The position numbers and the translations under genes are program-made. A stretch of 35,461 nucleotides of DNA from Treponema sp. (GTDB lineage: Bacteria > Spirochaetota > Spirochaetia > Treponematales > Treponemataceae): contig NZ_JAILGZ010000035.1 in NCBI RefSeq assembly GCF_024696245.1, positions 1-35,461 of the forward strand. Direction: 5' to 3'. Below, one piece after another: positions 7,728-15,500 of the stretch (the stretch's first letter is position 1; every line of letters starts with the position of its first letter). The notes beneath the pieces are model-generated. The model was not told where the DNA came from. It searched no databases and saw nothing but the letters and a program-made list of their open reading frames with translations.

Positions 7728-8762
7728 ATGAAACTTAAGTTTGTAATTTTTAGTTCTATTATTCTTAGTATAATCCCTGCTGCATTTATTTCCTGCGGCG
7801 GGGATTTTTCTTTTGCTCCGGAAGGGGGTAATGGGGGCAGGCTGTCTGTTCTTACCTGGAACCTGCAGACTTTTTTTGATGGAAAAAAAGATGGCTGTGA
7901 GTATTCTCAGTTTTTGTCTGAAAAATACTGGGGCAGGGATTTGTATCAAAAGAGGCTTAAGAGGCTGACTTCTTCTTTAAAGGAACTGAACTGTGACATT
8001 CTTGTTATGGAAGAAGTAGAAAATGAAGGTGTTCTTTATGATATCTATAATTTTATGGCCGGGGAGTGGGATTCTTCCAGGGTTTATAAATGGGCCTGCT
8101 TTGCAAAGGAAGAGTACGGGGCTATTGGTATTGGCATTTTATCCAGATATCCTCTGGAAAATATGAAGCTTCATTGTCTGGATATTCTTTCTGAAGAAAA
8201 AGCTCAGCCTTCCATGAGACCCCTTCTTGAAGTTGATGTTAAAACTAAAAAAGGAAGCCTTACCCTTATTGCAAATCACTGGAAAAGCATGAAGGGTGGT
8301 AAGGAAGAAAGTGAAGTCTGGCGTAAGAGGGAAGAAGGTCTGCTTGAAGGTATAGTAAGAAAGTGTCTTGAAAATAATAAAAGGGTTATTGCTTTAGGGG
8401 ACTTTAACAGGTCTCTGGAAGATTTTGCTTCTGGTGGAAGTGGAGCTGGATCTGGTATTGGAGGGGAAGGGGTTCTTTTGCGGCCTTATAGAAATCCTGC
8501 AATCTTACCGGAGGGAACTTTTGTTAAAAGCTGCTGGTATTTTGATTATGGAGAAGAAAACAAGGGCAGTTATTTTTATAAGGATGAATGGAGCCGCATA
8601 GATAACATTTTTTATGGTGGAGATTTAAGGCTTGAATATTTTGCTGCTGAAAGTAAGGGGGACTGGTGTGATAAAAAAACTTCCGTCCCTCAGGCTTTTA
8701 CCTTATGGAACGGAAGTGGTTATTCGGATCATCTGCCTTTAAAGGCGGAATTTATTTTTTAA
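7728..8762 (+). CDS. endonuclease/exonuclease/phosphatase-family lipoprotein
   Basis: A 344-residue exported protein. Its N-terminus has a basic start, a hydrophobic core and FISC at residues 20-23, which fits a spirochaete-style lipobox with C23 as the lipidated cysteine. The rest is the metal-dependent EEP fold (DNase I/sphingomyelinase-like), with TWNLQTFFDG, a metal-binding glutamate in MEEVEN, NHWKS, GDFNR and a C-terminal SDHLP. The substrate could be extracellular DNA, a phospholipid head group or a nucleotide. I chose the ATG at 7728 because AGGGAGG (7716-7722) stands 5 bases before it; an ATG at 7701 lacks such a site and would bury the signal peptide. A TATAAT at 7710-7715 lies very close to the ribosome binding site. 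The 3' end overlaps the convergent purF by 11 bases. Confidence 0.82.
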   Translation: MKLKFVIFSSIILSIIPAAFISCGGDFSFAPEGGNGGRLSVLTWNLQTFFDGKKDGCEYSQFLSEKYWGRDLYQKRLKRLTSSLKELNCDILVMEEVENEGVLYDIYNFMAGEWDSSRVYKWACFAKEEYGAIGIGILSRYPLENMKLHCLDILSEEKAQPSMRPLLEVDVKTKKGSLTLIANHWKSMKGGKEESEVWRKREEGLLEGIVRKCLENNKRVIALGDFNRSLEDFASGGSGAGSGIGGEGVLLRPYRNPAILPEGTFVKSCWYFDYGEENKGSYFYKDEWSRIDNIFYGGDLRLEYFAAESKGDWCDKKTSVPQAFTLWNGSGYSDHLPLKAEFIF

Positions 8763-10272
8763 CTGGTTTACCGTTAAGTTCACCTGGAACAGAAATTGGA
8801 TATTCACCTGTAAAGCATCCTTTACAGAATCCGTACTGTTCCGGATTACATTCACGGCAGGCTTCCAGCATTCCTTCTGCACTGATAAAGGCCAGGGAAT
8901 CTGCACCGATTTCCTTGCAGATCTGTTCTTCATTGTGCTGGCTGGAAATAAGCTCGTTTCTTGTAGGTGTATTAATTCCAAAGTAACATGGGAATTTTAC
9001 TGGTGGTGAAGAAATACGGAAGTGTACTTCTTTTGCACCTGCACGGCGTAAAATCTGAACAAGGCGGCGGCTGGTTGTTCCGCGGACGATTGAGTCGTCA
9101 ATTACAACAACACGCTTTCCGTCTACAACAGAACGTACTGCATTAAGCTTTACGAAAACCATGTTTTCTCGTTCCTGCTGAGTTGGAGCAATAAAGGTAC
9201 GGCCGATATACTTGTTTTTTACAATACCGCTGGCATAAGGAATACCTGCTTCTTTTGCATATCCCTGGGCTGCACCAAGACCTGAATCTGGTACTCCGAT
9301 TACAACATCTGCAGGAACCCCGCTTTCTCTTGCAAGGCAGGCACCCATTTTTTCTCTGGCGAGAGTTACAGGGATACCGTCAATGTTTGAGTCAGGGCGG
9401 GCAAAGTATACGTATTCGAAAATACAGGTACGCTTTGAGGTATGTTCACCAAATTCAAAGGAAAGGACACCGTCTTCGTTGATGATTACGATTTCTCCTG
9501 GTTGAATATCCCTTACGTAAGTTCCGTTAAGGGCATCAATGGCACAGCTTTCGCTTGCAAGAATCCAGCCCCCTTCTGTTTTACCAAGGCAGAGTGGACG
9601 GATGCCATTAGGGTCTCTTGCACCTATAAGACATTTTTCTGTCATTACAACAAGGGCAAAGGAACCTTTAATCATCTGAATTGTGTCAGTAAGGGCTTTT
9701 TCAAGACCTTTTTTATAGGATTTTGCAATGAGCTTTACTATAACTTCTGTATCACTTGTAGAAGCAAAGGTACTTCCTGCTTCTTCAAGCATTTCACGAA
9801 GCTGTTCGTAGTTAATGAGCTGACCGTTGTGGGCAACTGCTATACCGCCAAGCTTTGATTTAAGGAACATTGGCTGGGCGTTTTCAAGACTTGTGCTTCC
9901 TGCTGTTGCATAGCGGACATGACCACAGGCAATGTAACCTGTAAGGTTAATAAGGTCTTCTTTTGTAAAGGCCTCTGCTACAGTACCCATTGCCTTGTGC
10001 ATGGTAATCTCGTCACCATTGCTTACGGCAATACCGGCGCTGTCCTGTCCGCGGTGCTGAAGTGCATACAGACCAAAGTAAGCCTGTGTTGCAGCGTTAA
10101 AGCCGCTGGCAGAATAGGCTTCCTGTTTTTTTGTGCTTGATTTTTTTTCTTTGGATTTCTTAGAAGCTTTCTGGTTAAGGTAAATGCCTACAACTCCACA
10201 TTCGTCGTGGAATTTGTCATCTTCAAGAGCTTCAAAAGGATCGTAATCGTTTTTATTGCAGCCACAGTTCAT
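8752..10272 (-). CDS. purF: amidophosphoribosyltransferase
   Basis: This enzyme performs the first committed step of purine synthesis, PRPP plus glutamine to phosphoribosylamine. The N-terminal glutaminase nucleophile is C25 (DECGVVG), so a 24-residue propeptide must be removed, as in the Bacillus-type enzyme. The PRPP loop VVVIDDSIVRGTTS is present. Cysteines in RTCIFEYVYF, KFPCYFG and the pair in GFCKGC match the four [4Fe-4S] ligands of the Bacillus-type enzyme. Odd feature: residues about 34-60 form a lysine/serine-rich insert between the nucleophile strand and the LQHRGQDSAG segment. It lies 25 bases after purE with a CAGGA-type ribosome binding site, so purE-purF is an operon. Confidence 0.96.
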   Translation of the reverse strand: MNCGCNKNDYDPFEALEDDKFHDECGVVGIYLNQKASKKSKEKKSSTKKQEAYSASGFNAATQAYFGLYALQHRGQDSAGIAVSNGDEITMHKAMGTVAEAFTKEDLINLTGYIACGHVRYATAGSTSLENAQPMFLKSKLGGIAVAHNGQLINYEQLREMLEEAGSTFASTSDTEVIVKLIAKSYKKGLEKALTDTIQMIKGSFALVVMTEKCLIGARDPNGIRPLCLGKTEGGWILASESCAIDALNGTYVRDIQPGEIVIINEDGVLSFEFGEHTSKRTCIFEYVYFARPDSNIDGIPVTLAREKMGACLARESGVPADVVIGVPDSGLGAAQGYAKEAGIPYASGIVKNKYIGRTFIAPTQQERENMVFVKLNAVRSVVDGKRVVVIDDSIVRGTTSRRLVQILRRAGAKEVHFRISSPPVKFPCYFGINTPTRNELISSQHNEEQICKEIGADSLAFISAEGMLEACRECNPEQYGFCKGCFTGEYPISVPGELNGKPVKK

Positions 10273-10297
10273 TTTTATTTTCCTGATATAATGAAGT

Positions 10298-10792
10298 TTA
10301 TAATTCTACGTTTAATCCGGATACTGCATTTTTTGCAAGTCCTTCCCGGAATTCAACCAGACGCTTTCTTAAAGATTCATCATTCAGTGCAAGAATCTGA
10401 AGGGCAAGGTATGCCGCATTCTTTGCATTGTTAATGCCTACGCTTGCAACGGGAATCTGAGGAGGCATCTGTACTACAGACAGAAGGGCATCCATTCCCC
10501 CAAGACCATTGGAAACTCCCGGAGTAACGCATTCAAGAGGAACGCCTATTACCGGAAGAACAGTAAGGCTTGAAATAACACCAGGAAGAGCGGCACTTAA
10601 ACCAGCTCCTGCAATGATGACTTTTGCACCTTCTTTTTCTACCTGGCGCACTGTCTGGGCAAGAAGTTCCCCGGAGCGGTGGGCTGAAAGAATGTGTGCC
10701 TTGTAATCCACGCCGTATTCCTTAAGAACAGCGGCGGCCTTTTTCATTGTTTCTGTGTCGGATTTAGAACCGAAAAATATTGCGACCTGCAT
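10298..10792 (-). CDS. purE: 5-(carboxyamino)imidazole ribonucleotide mutase
   Basis: A 164-residue class I PurE that moves the carboxylate of N5-CAIR to form CAIR in purine synthesis. The conserved GSKSDTETM loop and SAHRSGE motif (about residues 9-48) are intact. I place the start at the ATG at 10792, because MQVAIFFGSKSD matches family N-termini and a promoter ends 5 bases in front of it; an ATG at 10807 would lie across the -10 box. It is followed by purF. I see no purK in this window. Confidence 0.94.
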   Translation of the reverse strand: MQVAIFFGSKSDTETMKKAAAVLKEYGVDYKAHILSAHRSGELLAQTVRQVEKEGAKVIIAGAGLSAALPGVISSLTVLPVIGVPLECVTPGVSNGLGGMDALLSVVQMPPQIPVASVGINNAKNAAYLALQILALNDESLRKRLVEFREGLAKNAVSGLNVEL

Positions 10793-10797
10793 ATCAA

Positions 10798-10826
10798 AAC
10801 ATAGCACAAAGGCGGTGAATTTACAA
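10798..10826 (-). promoter_or_regulatory. purEF promoter, apparently leaderless
   Basis: On the minus strand TTGTAA (10826-10821), a 17-base spacer and TATGTT (10803-10798) lead to the ATG at 10792 after only 5 bases. There is no Shine-Dalgarno sequence in that gap. Confidence 0.5.
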
Positions 10827-10862
10827 TTGCCGTTATATAATAAAATTTTATAGTAAGAATAT

Positions 10863-10892
10863 TTGCCTGATTAAGCTAAAAATGGGTATATT
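10863..10892 (+). promoter_or_regulatory. promoter of the alarmone synthetase gene, apparently leaderless
   Basis: TTGCCT (10863-10868), an 18-base spacer and TATATT (10887-10892) stand 7 bases before the ATG at 10900. No ribosome binding site is visible, so the transcript probably starts at or next to the start codon. It faces away from the purE promoter. Confidence 0.5.
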
Positions 10893-10899
10893 TTAAAGT

Positions 10900-11595
10900 A
10901 TGGATAAAGAATTAATAGTAAAAAATGCCATGGGTGGAATGAAAGATTTTACCCCTGCAAAAGTTATAAATACAGCCCTTGAATTTCAGCAGCTTCTTAT
11001 GCTTTATGAGAGCGGAATCAAGCAGATTACTACTAAGTTTGAGATTCTGGAAGATGAATTTGAAAGCAAGCATCAGCGTAATCCTATAAGCAGTATTTCC
11101 AGCCGTATTAAGGACCCTATGAGTATTGCAGAAAAGCTTAACCGCAAGGGGCTGGATCTTACTATAGATAACATGGTGAATAAGCTCCATGATATTGCCG
11201 GAATCAGGGTTACCTGTCCTTTTGTAAGCGATGTTTATCATGTAATGCAGATGCTTTTGAATCAGGAAGACATTAAGCTTATTAAAATGAAGGATTATAT
11301 TAAGGAACCTAAGGATAATGGTTACCGCAGTCTTCATGTAATTGTAAAGGTAGGGGTTTATTTTAGTGACCACAAGAGGGAAATTCCTGTAGAGATTCAG
11401 ATACGTACAATTGCCATGGACTTCTGGGCAAGTCTTGAACATCAGCTTCATTATAAAAAGGATTATTCCATGCCGGATGATGTGGATATTGAACTTAAAA
11501 ATATCGCTGATACTATCTGGAACACTGACAGCCGTATGCAGAAACTTGCAAAAAATATTCCTGGTTTTGTGGAATATGGACCTGAAACAGTTTAA
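10900..11595 (+). CDS. small alarmone synthetase, RelQ/YjbM type
   Basis: A 231-residue single-domain (p)ppGpp synthetase without the hydrolase, TGS and ACT domains of full Rel/SpoT. It shows the RelA/SpoT synthetase motifs: SRIKDPMSIAEKL (about residues 68-80), HDIAGIRV (about 96-103), EPKDNGYRSLHV (about 137-148), and EIQIRT with FWASLEHQLHYKK (about 166-188). It would transfer pyrophosphate from ATP to GDP or GTP in the cytoplasm. It lies divergent from purEF, which is notable because (p)ppGpp controls purine synthesis in many bacteria. The next gene starts 9 bases after its stop. Confidence 0.92.
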   Translation: MDKELIVKNAMGGMKDFTPAKVINTALEFQQLLMLYESGIKQITTKFEILEDEFESKHQRNPISSISSRIKDPMSIAEKLNRKGLDLTIDNMVNKLHDIAGIRVTCPFVSDVYHVMQMLLNQEDIKLIKMKDYIKEPKDNGYRSLHVIVKVGVYFSDHKREIPVEIQIRTIAMDFWASLEHQLHYKKDYSMPDDVDIELKNIADTIWNTDSRMQKLAKNIPGFVEYGPETV

Positions 11596-11604
11596 AATCA
11601 TTGT

Positions 11605-13014
11605 ATGAAATTCTTTAAAGTAACAATACTTTCTATTATATTTACCGGCCTGTTTACGGGATTACTTTATGGTCAGGCAGCCGGTGAGTCAGCTGGGAAT
11701 GCTGGACTGTCTGCAGGAAAATATGCCGGTAAATCTGCGGCTTGGGAATCACGACAGGCTTCTTCCTCCCTTAGTCCTCTTAAACTGATTGAAGATTCCA
11801 TGCTTATATGCGGAATAGACAGAGCTTCTGAAGATTTTTTATATGCAGTTGAAAGGTTTAAGGAATTAGAAGCTGATTTTAATGAAGTTTATCTTGAAGA
11901 TGAAAGCCTTACTGATGAAGAAAAGGCTGAACTTGTCCTTGTTTTTATTCATGACAATGTGCTGACCTCTTATTCCCTTAATCAGAGTTTTATAGAAAAA
12001 ACTTTAGGCAGTGGTCTTTATAATTGTGTCAGTGCCAGCCTTCTTTATGTTGCTCTGGCAAAAAGTGCAGGGCTTGATGTAAGGGCTCAGGTTACTCAGG
12101 ATCATTGTTTTGTTACATTTTATTCCGGGGCAAAAAAGACTGATGTAGAAACTACAAATCCTTATGGTTTTAATCCTGGGGTTAAGAAAAATATTTCTTC
12201 TTCAGAAAGACATAAAAGTTATGTTACTGTTCCAAAAAAATATTATTCAGGCAGAAAGGAAGTAAGTGAAAAAATGCTGGCGGCTCTTCCTGCCCGTAAT
12301 CTTATGTCTCGTTATACGGATGCTTCCAGGGATGATGAGGCTGAGGAACTTGCCATCAGGCGTATGGAATATCTTGCTGATTCTTCTGATGATGAAAAGG
12401 CTGACGCTCTAAATGATTATATTCTTTGCTGCAGGAATCATGCTGTTACTTTAGACAGGCAGAAAAGGTCTGATGAAGGTCTGGCTATTCTTGAGAGGGT
12501 AATGGATGAGTACGGGGCAAGGGCTTCTTTACAGAAAGACTATGATGATCTTTATTACAATGCCATGGTTACTTTTTATAACAGCAGGGATTTTGAAGGG
12601 GGCTGGGATTTTATAAAAAAACACAGTGGCGGAAAATATGTTTCTGTTGATGGCTTTAACAAGGCTAATGACATGATGATTCTTGGCTGGAATGAAAGTT
12701 TTTTTGATAAGGTTCTTAATGGAAAGGATAATGAATTTTCTGATTTGAGCCAGAAGGAAAAATATCTTATTGCGGCAAGGGCTGCTGAAGACGGGTATAA
12801 AAGTAATTCCAGTGTCAGGGAATTAAAAAAATATGCAGATGTTTTTTATAATAACTATGCAATTTGTGTTCATAATGAATTTGCTGCTTTTGCAAATGCC
12901 GGGGATTATGAAAATGCCAGGGCTGTTCTTGAGGAAGGTCTGAAGAATTTTCCTGGCAGCAGTAATCTTAAAAAAGACCTGAGGAATCTGGAAAAGGCTT
13001 TGAAGGGACGGTGA
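11605..13014 (+). CDS. exported transglutaminase-like protein with TPR-like C-terminus
   Basis: A 469-residue protein with a signal peptide (residues about 1-25, cleavage probably near GQA-AG) and then an alanine/glycine/serine-rich linker. The transglutaminase-like core contains the nucleophile-like C141 in LYNCVSASLLYVALA and H167 in TQDHCFVTF, as in the SirB1/transglutaminase-like family. Residues about 240-469 are helical with repeat-like segments such as YENARAVLEEGLKNFPGSSNL, resembling TPRs. The role is unknown; a periplasmic cysteine peptidase or cross-linking enzyme is possible. It has no clear ribosome binding site and starts 9 bases after the alarmone synthetase stop, so it may be translationally coupled. 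Confidence 0.75.
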   Translation: MKFFKVTILSIIFTGLFTGLLYGQAAGESAGNAGLSAGKYAGKSAAWESRQASSSLSPLKLIEDSMLICGIDRASEDFLYAVERFKELEADFNEVYLEDESLTDEEKAELVLVFIHDNVLTSYSLNQSFIEKTLGSGLYNCVSASLLYVALAKSAGLDVRAQVTQDHCFVTFYSGAKKTDVETTNPYGFNPGVKKNISSSERHKSYVTVPKKYYSGRKEVSEKMLAALPARNLMSRYTDASRDDEAEELAIRRMEYLADSSDDEKADALNDYILCCRNHAVTLDRQKRSDEGLAILERVMDEYGARASLQKDYDDLYYNAMVTFYNSRDFEGGWDFIKKHSGGKYVSVDGFNKANDMMILGWNESFFDKVLNGKDNEFSDLSQKEKYLIAARAAEDGYKSNSSVRELKKYADVFYNNYAICVHNEFAAFANAGDYENARAVLEEGLKNFPGSSNLKKDLRNLEKALKGR

Positions 13015-13016
13015 GG

Positions 13017-13607
13017 TTAGAGTACATCGTCCAGACTGCTAAAGCCATCTGCGGAATTTATGAAGCCGTATTCAATCCAGATGTAAGCTTTGTTCGTTAT
13101 ATATGAAGCTTTAGTATTTATCCCCAGGCTGATAGCGATGAGTCCATCAAAATTATTCATTGTATCTTCAGTTGCTTCCCAATCAGCTCTGTATGTTCTT
13201 GCCCCATCTGCCAGGGCGTTCATCCAGTATTTGTCATCTTTCCATATTGTGTCATTTGAAAGTTTATTAATCATTTTAAACTTTCCGTATTTTCTTTCTA
13301 AAGGTGAGAGAATTTTTGAAAATTCCAGTTTAATTTCCGTACCATAATCATTTGTATTAATTTCTTTACTTACACCTTTTATGTAATAAAGGCCCTGGGT
13401 CTCATTTACCCATACCACATAGCCGTCAAAAAGAGGATGGCTTTTTAGGGGCTGAATATAATACCTGTCATCTGCAATATATTCAGGTTCTTCTTTACAG
13501 GCAGCTGTTACTTCTTCTAAAGTCATACCCATATTAAGTCCAAAGGGACCTGCAAAAGCAGCTGTAGACAAAATAAGAAATAAAAAAATAAGTGGTAATT
13601 TTTTCAT
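13017..13607 (-). CDS. small secreted protein, unknown function
   Basis: I do not recognise the family by name. The 196-residue product has a clean Sec signal peptide ending AFA before GPFGL (about residues 1-19), then GLNMGMTLEEVTAAC, an opening seen in small periplasmic spirochaete proteins. The rest is mixed strand and helix with many Tyr and Trp and no evident catalytic motif. A GGAGG ribosome binding site stands 4 bases before the ATG. Its stop lies two bases from the stop of the convergent transglutaminase-like gene. Confidence 0.7.
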   Translation of the reverse strand: MKKLPLIFLFLILSTAAFAGPFGLNMGMTLEEVTAACKEEPEYIADDRYYIQPLKSHPLFDGYVVWVNETQGLYYIKGVSKEINTNDYGTEIKLEFSKILSPLERKYGKFKMINKLSNDTIWKDDKYWMNALADGARTYRADWEATEDTMNNFDGLIAISLGINTKASYITNKAYIWIEYGFINSADGFSSLDDVL

Positions 13608-13679
13608 TGTAACCTCCAGTCAGCTGGTTTTTGAATAAAAAAGAGTCTTTTTAAATTGTAACATGGTTTTTGTAAAATT

Positions 13680-14471
13680 CTATTTTATAACACTAAGTAT
13701 TTCGTCCTGAGTCATGGGACGCCAATGGCCCGGGAGAAGGGATGGGTCTAAGTGAAGGTTGCCCATGGATGTGCGTTTAAGGTAAGTTACCTGGTTGCCT
13801 AAGGTTTTTATCATGCGTTTGACCTGGTGGAATTTTCCTTCGCTGATGGTAAGGCTGCATTCATCTGGAGAGAAAAAGGTAAGTTGTGAGGGCTTACAGG
13901 TAAAGGCTGGTTTGTAACCTGCAGAAGTGTAGTTGTGTTCAGCTTCTATAAAAAAGCCCTGACTGCATTTTTTTATATAGTCTTCCTGTTGTAAAGGGGA
14001 GCATTCTTTTTGTAGTTTTATGTAGTAGTTTTTGTCACAGTGAAATTCCGGGATTGTGATTCTGTGGCTGTAATCTCCGTTGGTTGTGATTATAAGAAGG
14101 CCTTCTGTGTCAGAGTCAAGGCGGCCAACGGTGTGAAGGGTTCCCAGTTTGTATTTGTCTGCTTCTTCTTTAAGGCTTTGAGGAAGGTCCTGAAAAACTA
14201 AGGTGGGGTCAGTTTTTAGATTTGGATCTTTGTAGTTGGAACATATACGGCCTGACTTTTTGTTCATCATGATATAAATGTCAGGCTGTAAATCTGAAGG
14301 ACTGCCGTTAATATTAATTGTGTCTTCAAAAAGATTGATTCTTGTACCGCCGGATAAAATCCTCTGGCCGTTTACTTCAAAAACATTTCGCTGAAGAAAA
14401 CGGCGGATTTTTTTGTTGGTGGAAAATCCTCTTCTTGCAAGTATTACGTCAGTTCGTTCCAGAAAGGGCAT
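13680..14471 (-). CDS. RsuA/RluB/RluE/RluF-family pseudouridine synthase
   Basis: A 263-residue rRNA or tRNA pseudouridine synthase. The N-terminus (about residues 3-60) is an S4 RNA-binding domain. The catalytic motif is GRLDSDTEGLLIITTNGD (about residues 116-133), whose first Asp is the nucleophile of this family, and the late HQVKRM motif is also present. The members of this family differ in rRNA site (16S U516, or 23S helices) and the sequence alone does not tell me which. It lies 6 bases downstream of purC and is probably co-transcribed with it. Confidence 0.88.
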   Translation of the reverse strand: MPFLERTDVILARRGFSTNKKIRRFLQRNVFEVNGQRILSGGTRINLFEDTININGSPSDLQPDIYIMMNKKSGRICSNYKDPNLKTDPTLVFQDLPQSLKEEADKYKLGTLHTVGRLDSDTEGLLIITTNGDYSHRITIPEFHCDKNYYIKLQKECSPLQQEDYIKKCSQGFFIEAEHNYTSAGYKPAFTCKPSQLTFFSPDECSLTISEGKFHQVKRMIKTLGNQVTYLKRTSMGNLHLDPSLLPGHWRPMTQDEILSVIK

Positions 14472-14477
14472 CTTTAA

Positions 14478-15329
14478 TTAGAGGTCTTTTCCTGTAATCT
14501 TTTTTACGCACTCGTGATAGAGGGCACTTGTTTTTGCAACAACATCTGCAGGAATTGATTTGATGTTTGGATCACCGGCAAGGTTGTTGTCTTTAAGCCA
14601 GTCACGAACAAACTGCTTGTCGTAGCTTGCAGGGCTTGTTCCTGTTTTGTAGGTATCAAGATTCCAGAAGCGGCTTGAGTCAGGAGTAAGAACTTCGTCT
14701 CCAAGAACAAGGTCGCCGTTTTCATCAAGACCGAATTCAAATTTTGTATCTGCGATGATGATGCCGTTTTTGTAAGCATGGTCATAGCATTTTTTATAGA
14801 TTGCAAGAGCTGCATTCTGAATCTTAGTTGCAAGTTCTTCACCAAGATCTTTTTTCATGTAGTCAAATGTTACGTTGATGTCATGACCTTCTGCTGCTTT
14901 TGTAGATGGGGTAACGATAGGCTCTTCAAGTTTTTCTGCCTGTTCGTATTTTTTGTCAAAGCTGTGTCCGAGGAATGGTTCACCCTTTTTGTATGCTTCA
15001 TACATTGAACCGAACATATATCCGCGTACGATTACTTCATAAGGAATCATCTTAAGTTTTTTTACAAGGATTGTGCGTCCTTCGTATTCACTTTTCTGGA
15101 ATTCAGCAGGCATGTCTTTAAGGTCTGATGAAATCATGTGATTCTTTACGATGTCTTTTGTAAGACCAAACCAGAAGTTAGAAAGTGCATTAAGAACCTT
15201 ACCCTTGTCGGTAATCATGGTTGGCAAAATTACATCGAAAGCACTGATACGGTCAGTTGTTACGATAACCATTCTTCCGTCTTCAAGGTCGTAAACTTCA
15301 CGAACTTTTCCACTGATAATCTTTTTCAT
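14478..15329 (-). CDS. purC: phosphoribosylaminoimidazole-succinocarboxamide synthase
   Basis: SAICAR synthetase (283 residues) joins aspartate to CAIR with ATP in purine synthesis. The N-terminus GKVREVYDLEDG with TTDRISAFDVILP matches the ATP-binding entry of the family. The conserved IADTKFEFG and DEVLTPDSSRFW segments (about residues 192-222) are present. A GGGGT-type ribosome binding site lies about 6 bases before the ATG. It is separate from purEF here, so purine genes occur in two units about 5 kb apart. Confidence 0.95.
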   Translation of the reverse strand: MKKIISGKVREVYDLEDGRMVIVTTDRISAFDVILPTMITDKGKVLNALSNFWFGLTKDIVKNHMISSDLKDMPAEFQKSEYEGRTILVKKLKMIPYEVIVRGYMFGSMYEAYKKGEPFLGHSFDKKYEQAEKLEEPIVTPSTKAAEGHDINVTFDYMKKDLGEELATKIQNAALAIYKKCYDHAYKNGIIIADTKFEFGLDENGDLVLGDEVLTPDSSRFWNLDTYKTGTSPASYDKQFVRDWLKDNNLAGDPNIKSIPADVVAKTSALYHECVKKITGKDL

Positions 15330-15395
15330 TGTTTTACCCCGGATTTTTACAGCGGCTTTTTGGAGCTCACTGTTTGTTTTCTGAAGATTTTACTG

Positions 15396-15416
15396 ATTTA
15401 CAGGGGCCTTGTAAAT
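15396..15416. promoter_or_regulatory. inverted repeat upstream of purC, possible operator
   Basis: ATTTACA and TGTAAAT form perfect 7-base arms around a 7-base GC-rich centre. The site lies about 70-90 bases before the purC start, where an operator or a promoter-overlapping site would be expected. The factor is not known to me. Confidence 0.35.
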
Positions 15417-15447
15417 GTTTGCAAACTTAAAGACTTGTAATTAAAGG

Positions 15448-15489
15448 CTGCCGGAGGATATTTGTTATCCATATTATATCCGCCGGCAG
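15448..15489 (-). terminator. hairpin after the symporter gene
   Basis: CTGCCGG and CCGGCAG, extended by GGATAT and ATATCC after one mismatch, form a 14-position stem 12 bases past the symporter stop. The minus-strand T-run after it is weak (CCTTTAATT), so it is a candidate terminator rather than a certain one. Confidence 0.5.
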
Positions 15490-15500
15490 TATTGTTGTTT

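Noticed and set aside
10912-11601. Minus-strand open frame of 229 codons under the alarmone synthetase
   Set aside because: Antisense to a gene with intact RelA/SpoT synthetase motifs.
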